A DNA stretch of 64,000 nucleotides. Origin: Phycisphaerae bacterium. Lineage in GTDB: Bacteria > Planctomycetota > Phycisphaerae > Phycisphaerales > UBA1924. The first letter of the stretch is position 1. Each line of letters opens with the position of its first letter. Shown one piece after another: positions 1 through 9,240 of this stretch. The DNA is taken from the NCBI GenBank assembly GCA_022180725.1, contig BQMO01000009.1, forward strand, positions 124,001-188,000. The letters are read 5' to 3'. The notes under the pieces were generated by a model, which was not told the origin of the DNA, searched no databases, and saw only the letters and a program-made list of their open reading frames with translations. The position numbers were made by a program, and so were the translations under genes.

Positions 1-900
1 GCCGCCTTCGGCCTGGGGTTCATCTTCGGCCCGCTCCTGGGCGGCGTGCTCGGCGACCCGGGCACACACCTGCCCCTCATCGGCCCGGGCGACATCCACT
101 ACCCCTTCCTCGCCGCGGGCGGGCTCACGCTTCTCAACTGGCTCTACGGGTGTCTCGTACTGCCCGAGAGTTTGCCGAAGGAGCGACGCCGCCCGTTCTC
201 GTTCGCCTCGGCCAACCCCTTCGGCGCCATCCATTGGCTGACGCGCCACCGCGTCGTCGCCATCCTCGCCGTCACGCTCTTTCTCGTCAACGTCGCCCAG
301 TTCTCCCTGCACGCGACCTGGGTGCTCTCCATGAGCGCCCGCTTCGGGTGGACCCCCTTCCACGTCGGCATGTCCCTGTTCGTCGTAGGGGTCTGCGCCG
401 CGATCGTCCAGGGCGGGTTGTCGCGACGCATCATCCCCGCGATCGGCGAACGCGTGTGCCTCGTCGGCGGGCTGATCATCGCGGTGTTCGCGTTTCTGGG
501 GTACGGCCTGGCCACGCAGGGGTGGATGATCTACGCCATCATCGCCGCCGCCTCGATCGGGGGCCTCTCCGCCCCCGCCGCCCAGGGCATCACCAGCAAG
601 GCCATTCCCCCCACCGAGCAAGGCCTGCTCCAAGGCGCCCTCTCGGGGTTGAACAGCATCGCCGGCATGGTCGGGTACCTGTCCGGCACGCTCCTCTTCG
701 CCCACTTCACCTCGCCCGAAGCCATCGCACCTCTCCCGGGCAAGGGGGCGAGCGTCTCCTTTCTGTTCTCGGCGATGCTCTCGATCCTCTCACTCGGGCC
801 GGTGCTGTTCGTGTGGAATCGCCTACCCCGCACCGTGGCACAGACCGTCACGGAAGCACCGGCTTCCGCGGCGGAATCGGCGGCGACGCCCGGATCGTAA
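1..900 (+). CDS. MFS transporter, DHA1/TetA-like (3' part, start outside window)
   Basis: The reading frame is open from the first base of the window, so the N-terminal part lies upstream. The visible part begins with a GPLLGG segment (residues about 10-15 of the fragment) that matches motif C of drug:H+ antiporters, followed by six or more hydrophobic helices and a short charged tail ending in an Ala/Pro-rich stretch. Family knowledge: such 12-helix inner-membrane carriers export drugs or small molecules by proton antiport; TetA-type proteins are the closest in style. The substrate cannot be told from the sequence. There is no obvious operon partner; the next gene starts 73 bases downstream and encodes a secreted hydrolase. 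Confidence 0.8.
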   Translation, partial: AAFGLGFIFGPLLGGVLGDPGTHLPLIGPGDIHYPFLAAGGLTLLNWLYGCLVLPESLPKERRRPFSFASANPFGAIHWLTRHRVVAILAVTLFLVNVAQFSLHATWVLSMSARFGWTPFHVGMSLFVVGVCAAIVQGGLSRRIIPAIGERVCLVGGLIIAVFAFLGYGLATQGWMIYAIIAAASIGGLSAPAAQGITSKAIPPTEQGLLQGALSGLNSIAGMVGYLSGTLLFAHFTSPEAIAPLPGKGASVSFLFSAMLSILSLGPVLFVWNRLPRTVAQTVTEAPASAAESAATPGS

Positions 901-973
901 TCGCCCCGGCTTGGTGCAAGCATCCCTGGTGTCGTTCGTTCTTCCCGTACACACTTTCAGCGTGGGGGTTCGC

Positions 974-2074
974 ATGCGGCCCATCGCCTTGCTCGTCTTG
1001 TTCCTTACCCTCCCGGGCATCGCCCAGCCCCCCATCCAACCCGCGCCCTCACCCACCCCGCCCGTGCCGTCGGTCCCTGCCGAAGACGCCGGGTATCACC
1101 TCGCATCAGGGCCGTGTCGTGTCACCACCCTCGACACACTGATCCTCCACGACGAGGCCCGCGGGAAAGACCTGCGGGTCAAGGTGCGCGTGCCAGTACC
1201 TGACCCTCCTGCCGCGGCGGGGTCGCTTCCACTCGTGGTCTTTTCCCACGGCCTGGGCGGGAGCAAGGACGTCTTCGCCGACCTGTGCCAGCACCTCGCC
1301 ACGCACGGGTACATCGTCATCGCCCCATCGCACGCCGACTCGATCATCGAGCGTTCGCGTCAGGGCGAGCGTGTGACGCGTGACACCGCGTTCGACATCC
1401 GCCAGATGACCCCCAAGGCCAAGTGGGAGCGCGTCGCCGACGTGACGTTCATCCTGGATTCGCTCGATGAACTCGAGCGCCGCGTGGACGCCTTGCGCAC
1501 GCCCGAGGGAGCCGGGCGGATCGACCGAACACGCCTCGCGGTTGCCGGGCACTCGGCTGGAGCGATGACCACGCAGCTCATCGGCGGGATGAAGTCGCGC
1601 GATCCGCAAAACCCCGCCGGCACGTCCAAGGCCGACCCGCGTCTGAAGGCCGCGGTGGTCATCAGCGGTCAGGGCGTCAACGGCCTGGGTATCCGCGAGG
1701 GCGCGTGGGACGACGTGAAGATTCCCTGGCTGGTCATTACCGGCTCGCTCGACACCGTCTCGATCAGCAACGAAACGCCCCAGACCCGCCGGCACCCCTT
1801 CGAAAAGGCCCGCGGGGTCGCGCAGGGCGGCCCGCCGACGTACCTGCTGTGGATCGAAGGGGCCACGCACGCGTCGTACCAGGGCAAGAGCGCCACGCGG
1901 CTGCTCCGTGAGTCCCCCACCACCGACCTCGACGTGATCGAGGCGTGCGTGAAGAGCGCGGTGCTGGCGTTCCTTGACCGGCACGTGAAGGGCGACCCGA
2001 ACGCCGAGGAGGCGCTGTCGGACGAGCGGTTCCAGCGCCTCAGCGACGGGGCGGCGCGCCTCGAGCGCAAGTAA
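974..2074 (+). CDS. Secreted alpha/beta hydrolase (chlorophyllase/PAF-acetylhydrolase-like)
   Basis: I place the start at the ATG that opens a signal peptide (MRPIALLVLFLTLPGIAQ) rather than an in-frame ATG 63 bases upstream; the mature part follows a Pro-rich linker. An oxyanion-type FSHGLGG motif occurs near residue 93, a nucleophile elbow GHSAG with Ser near 194, and a candidate catalytic His in GATHAS near 299, so the catalytic set of an alpha/beta hydrolase seems complete. The protein (366 aa) is probably an extracytoplasmic esterase or lipase; the substrate is unknown. A TACACT hexamer lies about 25 bases before the start and could be a -10 element. It converges on the next gene, with only 6 bases between stop codons. 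Confidence 0.8.
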   Translation: MRPIALLVLFLTLPGIAQPPIQPAPSPTPPVPSVPAEDAGYHLASGPCRVTTLDTLILHDEARGKDLRVKVRVPVPDPPAAAGSLPLVVFSHGLGGSKDVFADLCQHLATHGYIVIAPSHADSIIERSRQGERVTRDTAFDIRQMTPKAKWERVADVTFILDSLDELERRVDALRTPEGAGRIDRTRLAVAGHSAGAMTTQLIGGMKSRDPQNPAGTSKADPRLKAAVVISGQGVNGLGIREGAWDDVKIPWLVITGSLDTVSISNETPQTRRHPFEKARGVAQGGPPTYLLWIEGATHASYQGKSATRLLRESPTTDLDVIEACVKSAVLAFLDRHVKGDPNAEEALSDERFQRLSDGAARLERK

Positions 2075-2080
2075 CCCCGG

Positions 2081-2779
2081 TCAGCGCCGACGCCGAAGCG
2101 CGATCAACCCACCCAGCCCGATCAAGGCCGCCGTGCCGGGCGCGGGAATCATCGGGATTTCGCGCAGCGTGATCGCGTAGATGTCGTTCATGTCCGTGGT
2201 ACCGTCCAGGTTGAGATCCTGCGGCGTGAGGTTGTCGATCTGGAAGCGGATGTTCATCGTCTGTCCGTGCGCCAGCGACCCGCCCGAGAAGACGAGCTTG
2301 TGCGGCAGGTGCGTGACGATCGGAAACGCCGTGCACACCGGTACGGGGTTCTGGTTCGGCACGTCGAAGGTGACGTTGATGTTGGCGTTCGTGTACGCCG
2401 TGAAGTTCGCCAGCAGGTTCTCGCCCAGTTCCATCTCGAAACTGGTCCACGTCTGCCCCGTGTTGTTCGTGATCATCTCGTTGAGGGTGTACTCCACCGC
2501 GGCGCCCACCGTGGCCCCGCCCGCGCTGTGGAAGTTCACCAGGATCGGCGAGTCGATCGTGGCGACCGCGTCGAACCGCTTGTGAATCTGCACGAACGCG
2601 ATCTGTTCAAAGCCCGGGAGATCGTCGTTGGAGAACGTCGGCGGGAGCGGGTTTGTGAAGTTCGCGAAGCCCAACCCCGGGCCGACGGGCACGCCGCCTA
2701 TAGGCGGGAAGGCCAGGTCGGCCAGAGCGGCGGTGGGCGCAAGCAAAGTAACAGCAACCGGCAGGGCGAGGCGGTTCAT
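2081..2779 (-). CDS. PEP-CTERM-like secreted protein
   Basis: A 232-aa protein with an N-terminal signal peptide ending near ALADLAF and a C-terminal tail IPAPGTAALIGLGGLIALRRRR (read in two halves: PAPG motif, one hydrophobic helix, Arg cluster). This is the tripartite architecture of PEP-CTERM sorting signals, which in other bacteria are processed by an exosortase linked to exopolysaccharide export. The central part is rich in Asn/Thr and beta-prone, without a domain I recognise; near residue 195 it carries a DLNLDGTTDMNDI stretch that resembles half of a dockerin/EF-hand loop. The start is supported by an AAGGAG Shine-Dalgarno about 6 bases upstream. Function is unknown, likely a cell-surface or matrix protein. 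Confidence 0.8.
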   Translation of the reverse strand: MNRLALPVAVTLLAPTAALADLAFPPIGGVPVGPGLGFANFTNPLPPTFSNDDLPGFEQIAFVQIHKRFDAVATIDSPILVNFHSAGGATVGAAVEYTLNEMITNNTGQTWTSFEMELGENLLANFTAYTNANINVTFDVPNQNPVPVCTAFPIVTHLPHKLVFSGGSLAHGQTMNIRFQIDNLTPQDLNLDGTTDMNDIYAITLREIPMIPAPGTAALIGLGGLIALRRRR

Positions 2780-2894
2780 CGGTGTCTCCTTGGTTCAGGT
2801 CACGCGGGCGGGGTCATGCCCGGCTCGCACGCGGGCAGCGACGCCGGCACGCGGCTCTCACGCACCCGATCACTTTTTCATGGCGCGGTTCGAT

Positions 2895-3380
2895 TCAGCC
2901 CCGCCGACCCGCGGCGGCGCTCGACGGCACCGCGCGCACCAGGTCGCGGATGTACCGCTGAAAATCGTCGTGCATGATCTTCATCGCCGGGCTGGCCATC
3001 ATCTTGCGGAAACTCGGTTCACTGGCGATCTCGTGCATCCGCCGCTCCCAACTCCGGTAGTAGTCCGCGGGGATCTGCCCCTGCTGGTGGCTGAACCACA
3101 CAATCTCGTACACCGACAGTTGCATCAGGTTGAAGAAGTACTCGCGCACGTCGTCGGCCGACTCAAGCCCCTGCATGTCGTGCCGGAAGACCTTGGCGAT
3201 GCTCGGATCATCGACGCGCATCCGCCGCAACTGCATCTGCAGCTCCACCAGTTTCGAGAAGTTGGCGACGTGCTGGGCCTTGCGGACGTGCCGGAACTGG
3301 AACGCCGTAAAGACCAGCCCGCCGGCAATGGCGAACGAGGAGATGGACTGAAGGATGAGTTGCACTTCGGGAAGGGTCAT
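2895..3380 (-). CDS. Hypothetical protein with one N-terminal membrane helix
   Basis: I start at the ATG giving MTLPEVQLILQ, because upstream residues in the same frame are Arg-rich and overlap the divergent gene. The 161-aa product has one hydrophobic segment (about residues 8-28, ISSFAIAGGLVFTAFQF), then a long charged helical domain with aromatic residues typical of small regulatory or scaffold membrane proteins (RHVRKAQHVANF, then YFFNLMQLSVYEIVWF). I do not recognise a named family. The divergent membrane-protein gene starts 43 bases away, so the two may share a promoter region. Confidence 0.6.
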   Translation of the reverse strand: MTLPEVQLILQSISSFAIAGGLVFTAFQFRHVRKAQHVANFSKLVELQMQLRRMRVDDPSIAKVFRHDMQGLESADDVREYFFNLMQLSVYEIVWFSHQQGQIPADYYRSWERRMHEIASEPSFRKMMASPAMKIMHDDFQRYIRDLVRAVPSSAAAGRRG

Positions 3381-3423
3381 GGGGCAATCGTTGGCGCCCT
3401 GCGCGGCGTGGTATGCTGCACGC

Positions 3424-3840
3424 ATGGCCACCCCTGCCACACCGGCCCGACGCGTTCCCGTGCTCGCCATCCTCAGCCTTCTTACGTGGGCGCCGGTGCT
3501 CTTCGCCCTCGTCTTCATCGTCCCGGCCGCCGAGCATCACTTCCGCGACTTCGGCATCGCGCTGCCCGGGCTGACCTTCGGCCTGCTTCGCTTTTCCCGA
3601 TGGCTGACGGCCGCAGCGCCGGGACAGTTCATACCCAGCATGGTGTTCTGCGTCGCCGTCCTCGCCGCCGCGATCACCCCGTCGTGGATGCTCTGGGCCA
3701 ACGAACGCACCTCAGGCCCGGGGCGCGCCCTGCTCGCCATCATCCTGCTCCTGGGCCTCCTCGCCCTCGTGGCCATCGTCGTGGGCCTCGGGGTGCCCTA
3801 CCTGTCCACCGTGCGCGCCCTCCAGCAGGGCGCGTCCTGA
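3424..3840 (+). CDS. Small integral membrane protein, unknown function
   Basis: A 138-aa protein with three clear hydrophobic segments (about residues 13-35, 75-92 and 103-125) and a short polar C-terminus. No family recognised. The ATG is preceded by TATGCT at 3412-3417 with only 6 bases between, and no purine-rich ribosome binding site can be seen, so the message may be leaderless (see finding). It is divergent from the single-helix protein upstream and converges on a PEP-CTERM gene across a strong hairpin. Confidence 0.6.
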   Translation: MATPATPARRVPVLAILSLLTWAPVLFALVFIVPAAEHHFRDFGIALPGLTFGLLRFSRWLTAAAPGQFIPSMVFCVAVLAAAITPSWMLWANERTSGPGRALLAIILLLGLLALVAIVVGLGVPYLSTVRALQQGAS

Positions 3841-3882
3841 GGTGGGCGCGGCGGACACTCCCGTTCCGTCGTCAACAAACAA

Positions 3883-3908
3883 GGGGCCGGGCAAAGCAGC
3901 CCGGCCCC
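3883..3908 (-). terminator. Rho-independent terminator between convergent genes
   Basis: A perfect 10-bp stem (GGGGCCGGGC / GCCCGGCCCC) encloses a 6-base loop at 3893-3898. On the minus strand it is followed by the T-rich run TTGTTTGTTG, so it should end transcription of the PEP-CTERM gene that stops at 3933; the plus-strand side lacks a T run but the hairpin may still slow polymerase from the other side. Confidence 0.75.
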
Positions 3909-3932
3909 GGTGAGTTGGATGCTCGAGGGTGA

Positions 3933-4784
3933 TCAGCGCCGACGGCGCAGGAGGGCCACGCCCCCCAGCCCCAGCAAGGCCGCCGCGCCGGGCGCGGGCA
4001 CCGCCGTGATCGTGAGCACAACGTCGTTGTAATCGCCGTAGCACTCGATGCTCGTCGACCGCAGGGGCAGATCCTCGACGCCGATGGTGTACCGCTCGTT
4101 GCCCGGCGTTCGGTCAACACCGAAGATGGCGAAGTGCTGCGTCAGGCGGTCATCCGCCGCGAGCGCCGCCGGGCCGTTGGCCCGGTTGCGGTTGGATTCC
4201 GTGAAGAAAAGCAGACCCTGCCCCGCGCCGGAGTATCCCTGATGGCTGCGGATATAAAGGCCCCAGGCCGGGCTTGGCGTGAAGGTCAGCACGGCGGCGC
4301 TGGGAGCGGTGCTGCCCGTATAGATCGGATGGAGCACCTCCGAGCCGACGGCGTCGGCGATGTTGTACCACCCGATCTCGTTGTAGTTGTGATACCCGGC
4401 CACTTCGAGCAGCATGGTCGTCGCGATCGCCGTCGCCCCGCCGGTGGTCACGAAGTGCACGCTCGGGTCGGCGTTCAGCGGACCGCCGGCGACGATGGGC
4501 GACGCGGCGCCCGACCACCACACGGGCGTGATGTTGGGTGACGCGGCCGACCCGGCGGGCAGGGGCAGCGTGTACGACCCGTTCAGGTAGTTGCCGATGT
4601 TGCGGTTGCCGCTGTCCATGCTGCGCTGGTCCCAGTAGGGCCGCGCCGCGTTGGAATAGTTGTTGAGCGTGGCGGGGAAGGCCGCCCATCCCGCGCCGGT
4701 CGAGCCGACCACATCGATGCCCGCGTTCGCCTGCGACGCCAGGCCCGCCATTACCGCCGCCGTCATGTACATCATCGTCCGCAT
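3933..4784 (-). CDS. PEP-CTERM-like secreted protein
   Basis: A 283-aa protein that begins with a signal peptide (MRTMMYMTAAVMAGLASQANA) and ends with the sorting tail VPAPGAAALLGLGG plus four arginines. The start chosen is preceded by AGGAGAG; an in-frame ATG 156 bases further upstream would place an unlikely Arg-rich leader ahead of the signal peptide. The body is beta-rich and contains a DYNDVVLTI segment near the C-terminus that is common in PEP-CTERM proteins with a DUF4114-like fold; that assignment is only tentative. It is probably exported and anchored to the cell surface or matrix. A terminator hairpin follows its stop codon. Confidence 0.8.
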   Translation of the reverse strand: MRTMMYMTAAVMAGLASQANAGIDVVGSTGAGWAAFPATLNNYSNAARPYWDQRSMDSGNRNIGNYLNGSYTLPLPAGSAASPNITPVWWSGAASPIVAGGPLNADPSVHFVTTGGATAIATTMLLEVAGYHNYNEIGWYNIADAVGSEVLHPIYTGSTAPSAAVLTFTPSPAWGLYIRSHQGYSGAGQGLLFFTESNRNRANGPAALAADDRLTQHFAIFGVDRTPGNERYTIGVEDLPLRSTSIECYGDYNDVVLTITAVPAPGAAALLGLGGVALLRRRR

Positions 4785-4968
4785 AATTCTCTCCTCGTGT
4801 CTGGCGGCCGTCGCGGTGGGCGAAGGCCGATGCTGCCGACACGAGAACATGCCACGCGGCGTGGCGCATGCAACCCGGGAGCGTGTTGCATGACGGTGAT
4901 GAACGACGAGCACGCCGCGCGTGATGCCGATGCGGGTCACGCCGGGCGTTAGCGGACTCGCTTTTCGA

Positions 4969-5385
4969 TTACGACGGTGGCGGCAACGCCCGGTTCTGCA
5001 CCACCACCGTCCACGACGCCCGGGCCGTGATCGTCGCCAGCACCGTCATGCCCGCTACGTCAACGGCCAGCCACAGCGGATCGCCCCCGCGACCAGCACG
5101 CATGTCGAGCACGCGCATCGCCGCCGCGAAGGCGAGGAACGCCACCACCCCGCCGCCCACGAGCAGCGCCAGCATCCACACGCCCCGTTCGGTCTTGCGC
5201 GTTCGATAACACCCGAACGCCGCCCCGGCGAAGACCGCCGCCAGCGCCGTCATGAGGCCCACGCGCCACCCCGACACCGCCAGCGTCGCAAGCCACGTCA
5301 TCCCCACGAGCATGAGGACCGAGCACCACACCTCACGGCGCGCGTACTGCGCCTCGGTGTAAGGCTTGAAGATCGGCGGGATCAT
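4969..5385 (-). CDS. Small integral membrane protein downstream of acnA
   Basis: A 138-aa protein with four predicted hydrophobic segments (about residues 22-38, 45-60, 70-92 and 105-125). It starts only 9 bases after the aconitase stop codon on the same strand, so it is probably co-transcribed with acnA. No family recognised and no catalytic motifs are visible. The link to aconitase may only be transcriptional. Confidence 0.6.
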   Translation of the reverse strand: MIPPIFKPYTEAQYARREVWCSVLMLVGMTWLATLAVSGWRVGLMTALAAVFAGAAFGCYRTRKTERGVWMLALLVGGGVVAFLAFAAAMRVLDMRAGRGGDPLWLAVDVAGMTVLATITARASWTVVVQNRALPPPS

Positions 5386-5394
5386 TCCCCGATC

Positions 5395-8169
5395 CTACAC
5401 GCCCGCGCCGGCGGGCTTGCGGCTTTCGTTCAGCAGCCGGCGCAGCACCGTCTGCAACACCCCGCCGTTCCGGTAGTACTCCGCTTCCACCGGCGTGTCG
5501 ATCCGGCAGCGCGTCGTGAAGGGCTTCTTCGTGCCGTCGGGCTTCGTCGCGATCACCTTCACCTCGCAGCGCGGCTCGACCAGCCCCTCGCCGCTCACCG
5601 GTAGGTCGATGTCGAAGGTTTCCTCGCCCGTCAGGCCCAGGCTCGCCGCCGACTGCCCTTCCAGGAAGCACAGCGGGAGCACGCCCATGCCCACCAGGTT
5701 ACTGCGGTGGATGCGCTCGAAACTCTCGGCGATGACGGCGCGGCAGCCCAGCAGCAGCGTGCCCTTCGCCGCCCAGTCGCGCGACGACCCCATCCCGTAG
5801 TCCTTCCCCGCCAGCACGATCAGCGGCGTGCCCTCCTTCTTGTAGTTCATCGCCGCGTTGTAGATGAAGTCCACCTTGCCGCCGCCCGCCTTCGACATGT
5901 CCCGCGTCCACCCGCCCTCCTTCACCTTCCCCGTGGCGGGGTCCACCGCGAGCTTGTTCTTCACGCGCACGTTGGCGAAGGTCCCTCGCGTCATCACCCG
6001 ATCATTGCCGCGACGCGACCCGTAACTGTTGAAGTCGGCCTTGCGGACGCCCAGGGTCTTGAGGTACTCCCCCGCCGGGCTGGCCTCGGCGATGTCTCCG
6101 GCCGGGGAGATGTGGTCCGTCGTCACGCTGTCGCCCACGCTCACCAACACCCTCGCGCCGCGGATCGCCGCGGGCGGCGTCGGACGCTCGGCCATCCCCT
6201 CGAAATACGGCGGGTGCTGGATGTACGTCGACGACGCGTTCCACCGGTACAACTCGCTCTTCGAGACCGGCACCGCGTTCCATTGCGCGTTGCCGTTGAA
6301 CACGTTCGCGTACTGCCGCCGGAACTGCTCGGGTGACAGGCACGAGGCCTTCACCGCCTGCACCTCCGCCTGCGTCGGCCAGAGGTCCTTCAAGAACACC
6401 GGCTTCCCGTCGGTCCCCACGCCCAGCGGCTCGGTGGCCAGGTCCACCGCCACGCTCCCCGCCAGCGCGTACGCCACGACCAGCGGCGGGCTGGCCAGGT
6501 AGTTCGCCTTCACGCTCGGGTGCACGCGTCCCTCGAAGTTGCGATTGCCCGAGAGCACCGACGCCGCGACGAAATCACCTTCCCGGATCGCGGCTTCGAT
6601 CGACTCGGGTAAAGGCCCGGAGTTCCCGATGCACGTGGTACAGCCGTACCCAACCGTCTGGAACCCCAGCGCGTCCAGGTCCGCCGACAGCCCCGCCTTC
6701 GCCAGGTACTCCGTGACCACCTTCGACCCCGGCGCCAGGCTTGTCTTGACCCACGGCTTGCTCGTCAGCCCCTTGGCCCGGGCCTTGCGCGCCACCAGCC
6801 CCGCCGCGATCAGCACGTCCGGGTTGCTCGTGTTCGTGCAGGAAGTGATGGCGGCGATGACGACCGCGCCGTGCGTGAGTTTCGACTTGGAGTCCGCCGC
6901 CGTACCGAACGCGCCGAAGATCTTGTCGGCGGACAGCCCGAACCCCGTGTTCCCCATCGGCGCGCCCAGCGCCTTCAGGAACTCGCTCTTCACGTTCTTC
7001 AGGTCCACCCGGTCCTGCGGGCGCTTCGGCCCGGCCAGGCTCGGCTGCACCGTCGCCAGGTCCAGTTCCAGCACGTCGGTGAACTCCGGCTCGGGCAGGC
7101 TCGGCGTCCAGAACAGCCCGTTGGCCTTGCAGTACGCCTCCACCAGCGCCACCGTCGCCTCGTCGCGCCCCGTGAACCGCAGGTAGTCCAGCGTCGCCGC
7201 GTCCACCGGGAAGAACCCCATCGTGGCGCCGTACTCCGGGGCCATGTTCGCGATCGTCGCCCGGTCGGGCACCGAGAGCGCCGCCATCCCCTCGCCGAAG
7301 AACTCCACGAACTTGTCCACCACGCCCTTCTTGCGGAGCATCTGCGTCACCGTGAGCACCAGGTCGGTCGCGGTGGTTCCCTCGGGCAGTTTGCCCTTCA
7401 GCCGGAACCCCACCACCTCGGGCGTGAGCATGTAGATGGGCTGCCCGAGCATGACCGCCTCGGCCTCGATGCCCCCCACGCCCCAGCCAACGACTCCCAA
7501 CCCGTTGATCATCGTCGTGTGCGAGTCCGTGCCCACGCACGAGTCCGGGTACGCCACCGTTTCGCCCGTCTCCGGGCACGCGCGCGTCAGCACGCCCGGG
7601 GCCAGGTATTCCAGGTTGACCTGGTGCACGATTCCCGTCGCCGGGGGCACGCACGTGAAGTTGTTCAGGCTCTGCTGCCCCCACTTGAGGAACTCGTACC
7701 GCTCGGTGTTCCGCTCGAACTCCTTGCCCGCGTTGATGGTCAGCGCCTGCGCGCTGCCGAAGGCGTCCACCTGCACGCTGTGGTCGATGACCAGATCACA
7801 CCGCACCAGCGGGTTGATGGCGGTGGGGTCGCCGCCGAGTTTCTTCATCGCCTCGCGCATCGCGGCGAGGTCCACCACGCACGGCACGCCGGTGAAGTCC
7901 TGCAGGACCACCCGCCCGGGCATGAAGGGGATCTCCTCCTTCGCCGGGGCCTTGGCGTTCCACGCCGCCAGCCCCGCCACGTCGTCCGCCGTCACGATGA
8001 ACCCGTCCAGGTTCCGCAGCATCGACTCCAGCAGCACCTTGATCGAGAAGGGCAGGCGGTCGATGGCGCCCACGCCCTTGGACTTCAGGGCGTGCAGGTC
8101 GAAGTACGTGTACCGGCCGTGCGGGGTCGAGAGCGTCTTGCGGGCGGCGAAGGGATCGGGGCGTGCCAT
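5395..8169 (-). CDS. acnA: Aconitate hydratase A
   Basis: Encodes a 924-aa aconitase that interconverts citrate and isocitrate through cis-aconitate in the cytoplasmic TCA cycle. Length and order of conserved blocks fit the AcnA/IRP family: an early [18 protein letters not shown] block, [35 protein letters not shown], the [4Fe-4S] ligands in SCTNTSNP and in [10 protein letters not shown], and the C-terminal swivelling domain with [13 protein letters not shown] and YGSRRGND. The start ATG is preceded by GGAGA. The upstream region is AT-rich and holds several inverted repeats, and a LysR-type gene lies just upstream on the same strand, so local regulation is plausible. No lesions seen. Confidence 0.97.
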   Translation of the reverse strand: MARPDPFAARKTLSTPHGRYTYFDLHALKSKGVGAIDRLPFSIKVLLESMLRNLDGFIVTADDVAGLAAWNAKAPAKEEIPFMPGRVVLQDFTGVPCVVDLAAMREAMKKLGGDPTAINPLVRCDLVIDHSVQVDAFGSAQALTINAGKEFERNTERYEFLKWGQQSLNNFTCVPPATGIVHQVNLEYLAPGVLTRACPETGETVAYPDSCVGTDSHTTMINGLGVVGWGVGGIEAEAVMLGQPIYMLTPEVVGFRLKGKLPEGTTATDLVLTVTQMLRKKGVVDKFVEFFGEGMAALSVPDRATIANMAPEYGATMGFFPVDAATLDYLRFTGRDEATVALVEAYCKANGLFWTPSLPEPEFTDVLELDLATVQPSLAGPKRPQDRVDLKNVKSEFLKALGAPMGNTGFGLSADKIFGAFGTAADSKSKLTHGAVVIAAITSCTNTSNPDVLIAAGLVARKARAKGLTSKPWVKTSLAPGSKVVTEYLAKAGLSADLDALGFQTVGYGCTTCIGNSGPLPESIEAAIREGDFVAASVLSGNRNFEGRVHPSVKANYLASPPLVVAYALAGSVAVDLATEPLGVGTDGKPVFLKDLWPTQAEVQAVKASCLSPEQFRRQYANVFNGNAQWNAVPVSKSELYRWNASSTYIQHPPYFEGMAERPTPPAAIRGARVLVSVGDSVTTDHISPAGDIAEASPAGEYLKTLGVRKADFNSYGSRRGNDRVMTRGTFANVRVKNKLAVDPATGKVKEGGWTRDMSKAGGGKVDFIYNAAMNYKKEGTPLIVLAGKDYGMGSSRDWAAKGTLLLGCRAVIAESFERIHRSNLVGMGVLPLCFLEGQSAASLGLTGEETFDIDLPVSGEGLVEPRCEVKVIATKPDGTKKPFTTRCRIDTPVEAEYYRNGGVLQTVLRRLLNESRKPAGAGV

Positions 8170-8198
8170 GGCGTGTCTCCTGCGTGTTCATCCAGAGT

Positions 8199-8250
8199 AT
8201 CGGCTCGATATCCGATGAATCGAATCAATCGTAGATGGTGATTGAATCAC
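8199..8250. promoter_or_regulatory. AT-rich region with inverted repeats upstream of acnA
   Basis: The 92-base gap between the LysR-type gene and acnA is clearly richer in A+T than its surroundings. It contains ATCGG-N8-CCGAT (8199-8216), a GATGAATCGAATCAATC partial dyad (8214-8230) and the perfect 13-base palindrome GTGATTGAATCAC (8238-8250). These are candidate operators for the neighbouring LysR regulator or another dimeric regulator. I could not fix a -35/-10 pair with confidence. Confidence 0.4.
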
Positions 8251-8261
8251 TTTTGTTTATA

Positions 8262-9170
8262 TCATCCCGACGGGGTCGCGTCGCCGACGCGTCGCCCGCG
8301 CACGGCCCGGAGCAGTTCACGCTCCACCGCCATCACCGCCGGGGTTTCGGCCCGATCGCGTCGGCGCACGATCGCCAACTCCCGCTTCAGCCGCCCATCC
8401 CGGCAACTCAGGCCGCGCGTTTCATCGACCGCAAAGCGGCTGACAAACCCCACCCCGATCCCCGCCGCCACCATCCGCGTGATCGATTCGATCGAACGCA
8501 GTTCCATCACCACGCGCATCGTGATACCGGCCCGGGCCGCGGCCCGATCGATCATGTCCCGTACCGCCGTCCCCGCCTCGAAGGCCACCAGCGCCTCCCC
8601 CGCCACGTCCGACCAGCGGAACGACGCCTTCCCCGCCAGCGCGTGGTTCGGCGGCACGATCAGCCGCAGTTCATCCGTCACGAGCGGCACGCGCACCAGG
8701 GCCTCCGCCGCCGCGCCGACCACCGGCAGCGTGACGATGCCCAGGTCCAACTCCCCCGACGCCACCGCCGCCGCCACCGCCGCGCTCCCCGCCTCGCGGA
8801 TGTAGAACCGCAGCCCCGGATGCGCCCGCCGAACGGCGCCGATCACCCGCGGCAGCAGGTACGCCGTCGCCGTCGCTCCGCCCCCGATGCGGATCGACCC
8901 CGCCTCCAGCCCCACCACCTCGCGCACCGCCCGCGCCGCCGCGACCGCCGCCCGCAGCGCGTCCTCGGCGTGCGCCAGAAACACCCGCCCGGCCTCGGTC
9001 AGTTCCACGCCCCGCCGCGACCGGTGCAGCAGCGTCGCACCGACTTCCGCCTCGAGTTTCCGCACGCTCGCCGAGAGCGCCGGCTGCGTCACCCCCAACG
9101 CCGCCGCCGCCCGGGTCATGTGCCCGGCCCGCGCGATCTCCCGAAACTGCCGCAGCGTCGTCAACTCCAC
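8262..9170 (-). CDS. LysR-family transcriptional regulator
   Basis: A 302-aa protein with the classic LysR N-terminal winged helix-turn-helix (about residues 1-60: TLRQFREIARAGHMTRAAAA, then LGVTQPALSASVRKLEAEVG) followed by a periplasmic-binding-like effector domain (about 90-295). Such regulators bind as tetramers upstream of their targets and respond to a small metabolite. It lies upstream of and co-directional with acnA, 92 bases away, with palindromes in between; this suggests acnA or its own promoter as target, but the co-inducer is unknown. The closest relatives in function might be CysB/CbbR/IlvY-type proteins; I cannot choose. Confidence 0.9.
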   Translation of the reverse strand: MELTTLRQFREIARAGHMTRAAAALGVTQPALSASVRKLEAEVGATLLHRSRRGVELTEAGRVFLAHAEDALRAAVAAARAVREVVGLEAGSIRIGGGATATAYLLPRVIGAVRRAHPGLRFYIREAGSAAVAAAVASGELDLGIVTLPVVGAAAEALVRVPLVTDELRLIVPPNHALAGKASFRWSDVAGEALVAFEAGTAVRDMIDRAAARAGITMRVVMELRSIESITRMVAAGIGVGFVSRFAVDETRGLSCRDGRLKRELAIVRRRDRAETPAVMAVERELLRAVRGRRVGDATPSG

Positions 9171-9240
9171 GAATGCACGATACCCGCGCCGGGCACGCGC
9201 AAGCGGACAGCCGCCGCACGCACGCCCTGCCGACGGCGCC

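Noticed and set aside
6871..8241. A 456-codon plus-strand open frame inside acnA.
   Set aside because: Composition is His/Arg/Val-rich with no motif, antisense to a clear aconitase.
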